Origin: Phlegmacium glaucopus | Lineage: Eukaryota; Basidiomycota; Agaricomycetes; Agaricales; Cortinariaceae | Assembly (NCBI GenBank): GCA_015039465.1 | Contig: MU130220.1 | Location: 1-39,413, forward strand | Length of the DNA stretch: 39,413 nt | Direction of reading: 5' to 3' | Part shown: one piece after another, positions 1 to 8,490 of the stretch | Layout: each line of letters starts with the position of its first letter | Position numbering within the stretch: the first letter of the stretch is position 1 | Program-made: the position numbers and the translations under genes | The notes under the pieces: model-generated | What the model was told of the DNA's origin: nothing | The model's input: only the letters and a program-made list of their open reading frames with translations | Databases searched by the model: none

Positions 1-152
1 ATGAAAGGTGCTCGTGCTGCCGCGAAAACGGCAGAGGCGAAGTCAGGGCATTCTAAAAGACTGGGGTCGCACTGTATTCTAGGCATTATCTCTGAAATAC
101 TTTTGATTTATATTAAATAAATGCTTTGTAGATTTATCTGTAGTTGTGGACA
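1..152. other. Left-edge sequence, no gene supported
   Basis: An open frame runs from the window edge to a TAA at 118-120 (39 codons, Ala/Lys-rich start). It could be the tail of a gene lying outside, but it matches nothing I recognise. From about 121 the DNA becomes AT-rich and leads into the LTR-like repeat. Confidence 0.25.
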
Positions 153-310
153 AAAAGAAAGAGAGAGCTGCTCTGATGTCGAGCAGTGAAGTCTAACGCG
201 AGGTTGTTGTGGTGGTGACGAAGAAAAGGTAGTCACGTCACAACTTAGATCTTCGCGTAGACAAGATTCTATGTTCGCACTCCTTCCTCGTGTTCTCTTA
301 GAATAAAATT
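153..310 (+). repeat. LTR-like dispersed repeat, copy 1
   Basis: These 158 bp match the reverse complement of 29475-29607 along their whole length. The only differences are two short variable patches (about 190-204 and 214-228), a 4-bp gap and a few substitutions. Shared landmarks are a purine run (AAAAGAAAGAGAGAG), a 6-bp hairpin (CTGCTC at 168-173 with GAGCAG at 181-186) and a terminal polyadenylation-like GAATAAAATT. The match stops at 310, exactly where Helitron-coding homology starts. This looks like the R/U5 part of an LTR; the class is inferred, the repeat itself is seen directly. Confidence 0.75.
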
Positions 311-391
311 TCTGATTATATCACAAAGTCAACCCTAAAAACACATACAATCTTTGATTCAATTAAATCAGTTTTCCATAAAAGCAGTGAA

Positions 392-3370
392 ATGATTGGA
401 GGATCACTTCCTTCACAGGAAAAGGCACGATGTATTATGACAAAGGTAGTAAATCTTCTAAGTGCAAAGGCAGAAATGGGAGCTCCAATGATATGTATGT
501 ATCTTTTAGGCAATCCTGATCATTATACAAACTATTTGTTTGTGCCTTTTTACTGGCAGTCATTTGTTACAGAAGCACAGAAAGATTTTGAGACATCTGA
601 TATTCAAGAAGTTCAAAAAATAGCTCTTATAAAAAAGAAAGGAAAATTTTTTGGCCTTTCACCTGTATATGACTACATCTACCGTTCACCCTCTCTTGAA
701 AATCTTTGTCTTTATGACTGGATCCAATGTTATGAAAGAAAAAAGATGAAAAAAAGTAAAACAGTAAACACTGCAAATGATACTGAGACAGATCTTGTTG
801 AAAATGAAGCTGCAGATATAAGTAATTTGACTTTTGAATCATATATAGATGAAAGTCCAGATAGTGAGGAGCCTAGATCTTCCAGTAATAATATATTTAA
901 ATTCACTCAAAATCATCCTTTGCAAGATTCTCATGCTTCTCATTTTGTTGCAAATTATAAAAGGCATATTCCTAATTTTATTGGTGCTACTCTTCCTCGT
1001 TGTGATCAAGGTGATAGAAATTATTACTGTTCTACAATGCTGACACTTTTCAAACCTTGGCGAAAAGGGCATGACTTGAAATGCAATGAATTGGAAACTT
1101 GGGATGAATGTTTTAACAATCATAAGTTTACTGACCAGCAAGAAAAGCTAATGAAAAACTTTAATATTAAATATGAATGTCTTGATGCAAGGGATGACTA
1201 CCGTGCACAGCTTAAAAAGGGTATTGATGAAGCTTTAATAGGAAGCTGGGAGTCACTACAAGGAGAAGGTGCAGATGAAATAATTGATATCAAGACTATT
1301 TCTGATCCTAACATTGATTATGATGATCTTCCATTTGATCCTAATGCTAATGGAAAATTTCATTTTCTTTGTCTGAAAAATATAAGCATGATGCGTATGA
1401 TCATGGACAATATCGGCTGGACAAATGCCAAAAAGAATTGTGCTTTGACTGATGCTGCTTCATTTAAACCAGGAGTTATTTTGTCTGGAACTAAATGGGA
1501 AGAACAAGTTCAAAAAATGAAGCAAAATGTATATGATAAAAGAAATGCAAATAATAAGGCAATTAAAGGAAAACAAAATGAATCAAATATAATACATGAG
1601 TCTGAATTAAAAACCTCAAACATTGTCAAAATTGTTGATCAATCATACTTGACAAAATGTTTCAACACAGGTGAAAACAAACAACAAATTGAGGAAGTTG
1701 TTTCCAAGTTTGGCTTGAATACAGAGCAGGAAAGAGCATTCCGCATTATTGAAAATCATGCTGTAAGTCAACTGCTAGAACAGTTAAAAATGTATCTTGG
1801 TGGTATGGGTGGAACAGGAAAATCAAGGGTAATAGAAGCCCTTTCATATTTTTTTTCAGTTCGAAAAGAGGCACATCGGTTTGTTATTGTAGCACCAACA
1901 GGAACTGCAGCTGCATTACTGGGTGGATCCACCTATCATTATATGTTTGGGATCAATGATTTTATTGGTGGAGCAGGACTATCAAAAATTAAAGCACGTC
2001 TATCTGGAGTCGAATATGTATTTTTTGATGAAGTTTCTATGTTATCTGCAAGGGATTTATACTGCATTAGCAATCAGTTGTCATTAGTCTTAAATACTCC
2101 AGAACAGTCCTTTGGAGGCCTTAATATGGTATTTTCTGGTGATTTTGCCCAGCTTCCTCCAGCTGTTGGAAGTGAAAATGTATCTTTGTATTCAAGATCT
2201 ATTGGATCAATTGCAAGCAGTAAAAAATCCCAAGAAGAATCCATTGGAAAAGCCTTATGGCATCAAATCACTACATTGTCATCCCTTCACCAAAATATTA
2301 TGAGGCAAAAAAGTCAAACACCAAAGGACAACCAACTCAGATCAGCACTTGAAAACATGCAATATAAAGCTTGTACACCTGAAAATATTAGCTTTTTAAG
2401 GACACTTATTTCATCAAACTTACCTGGTCGCTCATCCATCTGTGATGATCAGTTTAGAAATGTGTCAATTATAACTGCCAGAAATTTGCACAAAGATGAA
2501 ATTAACCAACTTGGTGCTTTACGTTTTGCAGAAGAAACAGGCCAAGTCTTAACAGATTTCTACTCTGATGATTCTTGCAATGTAAACATCAAAGAGGCTG
2601 ATGGTACTTTCACAACTAGACTTAGACAAATCACACCTGAAATTCAAAACTCTCTATGGTCACAACCACCTTCAAGTAATAATAAGAACATTGCAAGGAA
2701 ATTAGGTTTATGCATTGGTTTACCTGTAATGATCAGGAATAATTTTGCAACTGAACTCTGTATGACAAGAGGTCAAGAAGGCTTTGTTTTTGGCTGGCAG
2801 TCAAAACTTGGGACACAAGGGCAGGTTGTTCTTGATACATTGTTTATAAAACTGAAAGAACCACCTTCAACAGTAAAATTTGATGGTCTTCCTGAGAATG
2901 TTGTTCCTATTTATCCTACAACTAATAGCATTATTTCACAGCTTCCAGATGATAGAAAAGTGCCTATTTCACGCACTCAGTTGGAAGTACTTGTTAATTT
3001 TGCTATGACAGATTTTGCATCTCAAGGAAAAACATGGCCAGAAAATGTGGCAGACTTGAATAACTTACAGACACATCAAGCATATTATACTGCTTTATCC
3101 CGTAGTTCAACAGCCAATGGTACATTGATCCTACAAGGATTTGATCCAAGGAAAATTACAGGTGGATGCTCAGGAGCATTGCAACAAGAGTTTCAAGAGC
3201 TTGAAATTTTAGATGAAATTACAACACTAAAATATAATACAAAGTTACCTGTAAATGTCCATGGTGATATTCAAAATGTCATAATTAAAACCTTCCGGGA
3301 GTCAAAAGGCATACATGTTGGAATATACAATCTAATTATGTCGTTATCGCACCATATTGCATCATTATGA
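392..3370 (+). pseudogene. Helitron PIF1-like helicase, 5'-truncated and interrupted
   Basis: This is the SF1B (PIF1/RecD-like) helicase part of a Helitron transposase, which unwinds DNA during rolling-circle transposition. The frame is open from 302, and residues encoded before the Met at 392 already fit the family, so 392 is not the real start. Visible signs: the Helitron block GAPM...YLLGNPDHYT near the N-terminus, Walker A GGMGGTGKS (around 1800-1826), Walker B FFDEVSMLS, motif III FSGDFAQLPP, motif V with FASQGKTW, and motif VI YTALSRSS. The Rep/HUH domain is missing. The last 18 or so codons before the TGA at 3368 are read from an inserted LTR; the true coding sequence stops at 3315 and resumes at 3588 in the same frame. 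No introns are seen, unlike the Helitron at the right end. Confidence 0.9.
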
Positions 3371-3582
3371 GCCAGCTGGATACTGACCAATAGCGGAATG
3401 TACTTGTAGCACTGCCTTATCTCACAGCCTCGTTTACTTTTGTATATATACTAGTCTCTTGAGGGTGGAATCCCTCATCGGATTAAACCAATACATTTGG
3501 TATCCCCGCTCTCACTAGTTCCTGCCATGTGTCTAGCAACCAGTCGAGTCTTTGTTCTTTAATCCAACCTCTGTTTTCAACA
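3316..3582. mobile_element. Solo LTR (267 bp) with 5-bp target duplication
   Basis: The insert starts TGTTG and ends CAACA, perfect 5-bp inverted termini of the TG...CA type. It is flanked by the direct repeat ATACA at 3311-3315 and 3583-3587. Inside are a TATA-like stretch (about 3443-3450) and a small hairpin (GAGGG at 3461-3465 with CCCTC at 3472-3476). Without the LTR and one ATACA, the helicase frame runs straight into the protease-like frame. The clean duplication fits an LTR-retrotransposon insertion followed by LTR-LTR recombination. Orientation and Copia or Gypsy class cannot be told from the LTR alone. Confidence 0.9.
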
Positions 3583-4614
3583 ATACAGTATGTTCCTAAG
3601 GTAGTTCATCCTGCAATCCATTGGTCAAAATGTGATCCTCTGCATGAATCAGAAATATTTGATATCAAATTAATGAAGATTGAAAAATATAGCAAAAAAC
3701 GCAAATGTTTACATGAGAACCCTGATCTTCCTGTGATACAGGAAAGTAAATCTGAAGTAACAGATAAACTAGTGTTAAAAAAGGCTTGCCCTAGCCAATC
3801 ACTTGTTCCAAATGAGAATCACTACATAGTCCCACAAGGCTTTATCTGGAGCAATAATAGTTGTGCATATGACTCAAGCTTTGTTATCCTTTTTACCCTT
3901 TGGTGCTCTAATAAAAATTTATGGACTGAAGAGTTCCAATCCATGGGCAATCAATTTATTTATGATTTAGTGAATGGATTTCTTGATGTTGATCTTAATT
4001 TAAAAACATTGGAAAGAATTAGAGATGATTTACGCAGGAAACTTGATGTGTTTTACCCTGACCGTTTGCAATTTGGTCATTTTACATCATTAGAGGAGGT
4101 CTTTGAAGCAATCTTTCAGACTAATGTTCCTGTTAGAACATCATCATATGTATACCTCAATAATCATGTTCGCCGAATAAGTAATCACTCAAGTTTCTTT
4201 TTATCTGCCGGAGCACAAAATTATCCATCAACTTCATCCTGGGCATCACAGTTAAATGAAGAGACCAATCATACTTGTCACAGATGTGGTAATGATATAC
4301 ATATTGAACATAATTTCTTGGTTTTGCCATCAGTTATAGCCTTTGACTTTTCTGGTCACAGATTAAATATTGATCATTCAATTAAAATAACTCATAATGG
4401 AGTAGGGCATAAATTAAGGCTGGCAGGAATTATTTATTTTGGCCATGGACATTTTACTGCACAAGTTGTTCTTCCAGATGGACAGATTTGGTTTAATGAT
4501 GGAATAACAACAGGCCGTAACATGATATATCAAGGAATACTAACTCACAATCCTCCAGATTTGTCTACATATGAAGGTAAAGTTGCAGTAGTTGCATTAT
4601 ATGCTATAGAGTGA
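3583..4614 (+). pseudogene. Helitron-encoded ubiquitin-specific-protease-like (C19) domain, cut off from its helicase
   Basis: This frame continues the helicase polyprotein; its open frame extends back to a GTG at 3529, but those first codons are LTR sequence. It resembles a USP/UCH (peptidase C19) deubiquitinase. A Cys box GFIWSNNSCAYDSS has its Cys codon at 3862-3864 with Asn just before it. A His box GHGHFTAQ has its His at 4450-4452, and WFNDG gives the third catalytic residue (Asp at 4498-4500). A CxxC pair (4276-4278, 4285-4287) lies in the finger position. All three catalytic positions are kept, so the domain was functional until recently. The likely role, cutting ubiquitin or a polyprotein in the host cell, is inferred. 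The block is shorter than typical cellular USPs and has no other domain. Confidence 0.75.
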
Positions 4615-4669
4615 AAAAAAAGAAAAAAGACTCGTACATGCCATGCAAGCAATGGCCCACAAAACAGGT

Positions 4670-4719
4670 TACATACATTGTATCGAGCAGTAAATTGGCT
4701 ATCTGCAGGAACATCGTGG
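4670..4719. repeat. Direct repeat of the transcription factor's last intron/exon junction, copy A
   Basis: About 50 bp match 8440-8490 in the same orientation; the core GCAGTAAATTGGCTATCTGC is identical. On the minus strand the second copy contains the 3' splice site and last codons of the zinc-cluster transcription factor. Here the same segment keeps a CAG acceptor and the matching codons, but no upstream exon. It flanks the P450 gene on its other side. Confidence 0.7.
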
Positions 4720-4954
4720 ACTAGCAAAGGATAACCCACTCTCTTTGACAAGATTCCTCCACAAAATGTATGGAGCTGATTCACCCAGAATGTGTAGTGA
4801 AAGCCTGAGAGATATACAATATATCCGCTTCCGGCCAGCGGCCATATGAACCAGTCCGGTGAAGTTATCTATCCACCAGGTTTAGGTCGCTTCGTAGCTG
4901 CCACAACTTTATCTCTGGTTAGACTGTAGCTCAGTCCACGTTCTGTTCGAGATT

Positions 4955-5020
4955 AGCGTTCAGAGTTTGAGGTCAGCGCTCAACAGCGCTCAGGGTTTGA
5001 GATCAGCGCTCAGGCCTCAG
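4955..5020. repeat. Short degenerate tandem repeat
   Basis: The words AGCGYTCA and GTTTGAGRTCAGCGCTCA recur about 30 bp apart, giving two to three imperfect copies. It sits in the likely terminator region of the P450 gene. Confidence 0.55.
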
Positions 5021-5137
5021 GACGGATTCGAGAGGGAAACTTCCATATATCAAATTCAGGATAAGTAAACAGGAAATAGTACAGTCAAACTTAAAATACT
5101 ATACAAAAATGCCAATGAATTTTCATGGACACAGTTT

Positions 5138-7289
5138 TCACAATTCAAAGTCAGAGTTAATGATATCCAGCGCCTTCTGTGAACGAGGTAAGATGGAGCA
5201 TTTGAAAGGCTCAGGATGGCTAAAAAAAAGGTATAATGCGATCAATGCTTTTGTTGTTGTAAGTCTCACCTAATGGTCCCCGCTGTCTGTCCGATGACAG
5301 GTTCAATGATGATTCCGTCTTTGGTGGAATATTTGGAGATGTCAAAAACAGACAAAATCATCGCACACGCGATGAAAATGGAAGAATCCGCCAAGATTCG
5401 ACCTTGGAGGCATGCCATTAATTCTGAGTGTTGCATAAGGAAGATAGCTAGAGATAATCTCACCAGGGCAAATTCTACGAATCACAATTTGATAAGAAAA
5501 ACAAATGAACAAGCCGTAGATCCACATACCTCCTTCCGAACCCGAAACAGACGTCGCGAGGGTCTTTTTCCATGTTTTGTCCCAAAAATCTTTCGGGATT
5601 GAAATTCATGGGGTCCGAGTAGACTTTGGGATCATGTAACATGAACCTACGGATATTTTTTTTTTCAGTTTTTTTTTTCAAGTCATTCCTCATTGACACA
5701 GTTTACCAAATGTTGGGGAATATGAAGGCACCTTTTGGTATCAAGTAGCCATCATGGATATCATCTTCCATCACACAATGGGGTATACCTAGAGTTCCGC
5801 GCATTGGTAAGCGGCGCGTCGAGTTAGAGGGGGGGAGAATTTACATGTGGGCAGGACAGTATGCCATCGCATTAATTCGAGTGCAACAGCGTTTGTATAT
5901 GGTAGATTCCCTCTGTCAGAAATCTTTGGTAATCTGTCGGTTCCAACAACAGCATCGAGCTCTGCCTGGGCCTTTCGAGCAACATCGGGATAAACGGTCA
6001 TGGCTAAAAAGAGAGAATAGATGGTAGATACAGTCTATTCATCCTATATTAGTGAAATCTCAATCGAATTAGCACAAGAAAAAGGACTCGCTGTATCTGC
6101 GCCACCTCCATACAATGCTTGTGCAGACCATTTAATCTCGTCTTCTTGTTCAGCAGTGATATGACCCTCTTCGAGGAGGCGGGAAGTAAATGATGGTTTC
6201 GCAGTTCCTGATTCCTGCAAGAAGGGAAGAATACTTCATATCAGCGAGGCAAGCGAGTATACATCACGCAGCTCACCATTTGTTGTTTGACAAATTGGTA
6301 TGGGGCTTCGACCATGTTTGTAAGCGTCTCACCCCATAGAACTGCTGTCCGCTTGAAGCCTGCTCCAGGAAACCAAGCTGGTAGATACCTCACTGTAGAA
6401 TCTTCAGAACATTCATTCCGATGAAATACCGTATAAGAACAACGCACATGGAGGAATAAAGTCGACAAGAAAGCTACCCGGCGCAGATGCGAGCGAAATT
6501 TGCGACATCGCCTCGTCAGCGAGAGTGACGAAAGGGTCGTCCCGTTCCTTGACCTCGTACCCGTAAGATATATGGAGAATTATTGCACCAGCAGTTCTAT
6601 CATGGCCAGACACAGATAAGTATACACAGGGTTATGAGCATATCCTTTATATCCTAAATAGCAATGTGATGATTCGGACTCACTTCCGCAGATGGGCTGC
6701 CAAATCGCCTGGGTTTTCCGCAACTCGTTTTAAGAATCTGTGAGTCTCTAGTTCTTCCACTGGATAAAACAAAGATGCCGAGGGAACGTTGCCCATGACC
6801 TGGTGGAGAAACTTGCGATAATTGCGAAATCGCTCTCCGTATGAGAGAAGACCAAGTGATTTATTCCAGCCTACTAGCTCTCCTCCCATTTGCAAGACGG
6901 GTCTGTCAGAGTAAATTGCACTTTTCTTGTCCAGCATCTCTACTGCTGTTTTTGCAGAGTTTAGGATTACCATATGCTGGCCGAGTGCCGAAATGGAAAC
7001 AATGTTACCTAATTGAAATTCATGATCGTGAAGGTCCTCAGACTCAGTGAGGCACAACTGTGGAACACATACCCCATTTTTTACCCCAGTCTGAAAAAGT
7101 GATCCATGCTTTGTCAGTACTAGTAGGCAGGTCCAGAAAGTTATCGAGAAGAGGTAGTTTTGGTGGGCCCGGTGGCAAAGCTATCGAGCGTTTAGTGAAG
7201 ATCTTCTTGAGCAATATGACTGTAAGTATAGCGAACGCGACGTCGAGAAAAAGAAGGCTGCCCATTGCGTGTAATCGCCAGGCGTTCAC
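5138..7289 (-). CDS. Cytochrome P450 monooxygenase (basidiomycete, CYP64-clan-like)
   Basis: Haem-thiolate oxygenase, probably anchored in the ER. Eleven exons: 7073-7289, 6684-7008, 6448-6596, 6277-6392, 6092-6214, 5845-6034, 5707-5788, 5530-5646, 5464-5474, 5270-5402, 5138-5219 (1545 nt, 514 aa). Visible features: an N-terminal hydrophobic anchor ([16 protein letters not shown]), the hinge PPGPPKLP, I-helix GGGADT (about aa 305-310), K-helix ExxR as ELMR, the PERF motif NFNPERFLG, and haem loop FGFGRRICPG with Cys about residue 442. That Cys is encoded in an 11-nt microexon. The intron after exon 5 uses a GC donor (6086-6091). Met at 7265 is an alternative start. Overall it resembles fungal P450s labelled O-methylsterigmatocystin-oxidoreductase-like; the substrate is unknown. 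A zinc-cluster regulator lies upstream in the same direction. Confidence 0.95.
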
Positions 7290-7440
7290 TGGTGTGATGT
7301 CCAGTGGGTTAGCTGTTCTTATAGCCTTTCAGTCGACTGATGAGGTTAAAGCGATGCTGATAAGTCCGATAATCCACTGTCAAAGCTTCAGTCGGCAGCA
7401 GTAATTAGTAAGCTAACTTGAATTGGTTTCTCAACCTGGA

Positions 7441-7600
7441 ACCGCCGTTCCTGGAACTAACTCATTTCCGGGAAACTAGGAAACCTACATATGTCCCTTT
7501 AGAAACATGTCCGGATTTACTATGAAAATCGTATGATTTTCCTGGGTTTCCGGAAACCAGGGAACCAGGGAACCAGCGCGGAACGTTTTGCTGATTCCTG
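7441..7600. repeat. Cluster of palindromes and GGAAAC/GGAACC words
   Basis: GAAAATC (7524-7530) pairs with GATTTTC (7535-7541) across the loop GTAT. It is followed directly by a near-perfect palindrome centred on TTTCCGGAAA (7541-7562) and then two tandem copies of GGAACCAG. More GGAACC/GGAAAC words lie upstream. This looks like a decayed fold-back or MITE-like element; no target duplication was found. Confidence 0.45.
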
Positions 7601-7873
7601 GATATAACAAATTTAATTTATTAACGATCATTAGTACAACAATGCCTTACCTACGCAAACAACTGGTAAACAATGGTTTGTTCATCAATAAGGGTCTCTC
7701 GAGACGTGGTTCAGCCACGAAAATTCCTCTTTCATTGTCTTTAAAGTTTTTTTGTTTGTTTTGACCCACTTACTCCCCTCAGTGTTTGGTACAGTTGGTT
7801 TAAATTCAGCATTCATCTGCCAGGAAATTGAGTTGTCTAGATCAAGTCCAGATGCTCAGCACTCAAGACTTTC

Positions 7874-7906
7874 TTCAGCTTCAGATTTCAAATCTGAAAA
7901 GCTGAA
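7874..7906. repeat. Imperfect hairpin
   Basis: The arm TTCAGCTTCAGATTT (7874-7888) pairs with AAATCTGAAAAGCTGAA (7890-7906) with a 2-nt bulge and a 1-nt centre. It lies in AT-rich TE-like DNA and has no linked gene. Confidence 0.5.
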
Positions 7907-8439
7907 TGCCTTTGGATCATGTGGCCCTGGTGGTATTCTATGACTCTTGTTATAGTTTCTACACAGGTATTGACTTAACACACTGCACCATTAGCTCCCA
8001 TTCACTGTACCTGCATGTTCAGTGTGTACAATAAGGACTATGTCCCCTAGCACAATAAATCAGAAAAAAAAGCCAGCATACACTGTTGGGTACCTTGGGG
8101 TGCCCTTAATCAGGATTTCTGACATTCCATTTCTGGAATTAGCCCTCTTCCAACTGACTTGGAGGGACACTTTTCCAGAGCAACTTTAAATAAGGTTCAA
8201 TAAATGCAGTATATGCATAACAAGAATAACTTTTATCTGTCCATTGACACTCCAAGTCATCAACTGCAGCAACAGTCTATAAAACAACAAATATTATCCC
8301 TGTCCATATAGATAATATGTAAATCTTACACAATACATTGACAACAACAAAAAAATAAAAGATGGAGATGATAGCAATGAAAAAGATACAGACAATAGCT
8401 ATAAACAAGGGAAAACTATTCAAAAAACTTACATAGTTA

Positions 8440-8490
8440 CACATACATATTATTGAGCAGTAAATTGGCTATCTGCAAGAAACATTGGGG
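8440..8490. repeat. Direct repeat, copy B (end of the transcription-factor gene)
   Basis: Partner of 4670-4719. It spans the 3' splice site (CAG at 8473-8475) and the last exon (8450-8472) of the zinc-cluster gene on the minus strand, and the similarity continues weakly into the intron. Confidence 0.7.

Larger units (their letters stand above)
311..4614 (+). mobile_element. 5'-truncated Helitron with a C19-protease tail
   Basis: This AT-rich block encodes the C-terminal half of a Helitron transposase (PIF1-like helicase) followed by a ubiquitin-specific-protease-like domain. The Rep/HUH endonuclease half that autonomous Helitrons carry upstream is absent: coding homology begins at 311, at the edge of the LTR-like repeat. 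A solo LTR (3316-3582) splits the frame. No convincing 3' terminus (hairpin followed by CTRR) could be fixed; a weak hairpin (GCCAT/ATGGC) lies near 4640-4656. With no Rep domain and an interrupted frame, the copy should not be able to move by itself. Confidence 0.8.
4615..5137. other. Spacer between the Helitron remnant and the P450 3' end
   Basis: No gene is supported. It starts with an A-rich run after the Helitron stop, then holds a 50-bp segment shared with the end of the transcription-factor gene (4670-4719) and a short tandem repeat (4955-5020). The 79-codon minus-strand frame at 4545-4784 overlaps Helitron coding sequence and is not convincing. The P450 3' UTR should lie just below 5138. 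Confidence 0.6.
7290..8449. other. Spacer with fold-back and AT-rich TE-like DNA
   Basis: No gene is supported. About 7290-7430 should hold the P450 promoter. A cluster of palindromes follows (7441-7600), then AT-rich DNA to 8449 that differs in composition from the flanking genes and contains a long imperfect hairpin (7874-7906). The 63-codon plus-strand frame at 7752-7943 shows no family features. Confidence 0.5.

Noticed and set aside
839..1141. Antisense and alternative frames inside the left helicase (also 627-842, 849-1043, 2112-2303)
   Set aside because: Shadow frames of the AT-rich helicase sequence without motifs.
3529..3582. GTG start and first 18 codons of the downstream Helitron frame
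   Set aside because: These bases belong to the inserted LTR, so they are not an original start or N-terminus.
4545..4784. 79-codon minus-strand frame between the Helitron and the P450 gene
   Set aside because: It overlaps the protease-like coding region and shows no family similarity. Its only notable part is the short segment shared with the transcription-factor tail.
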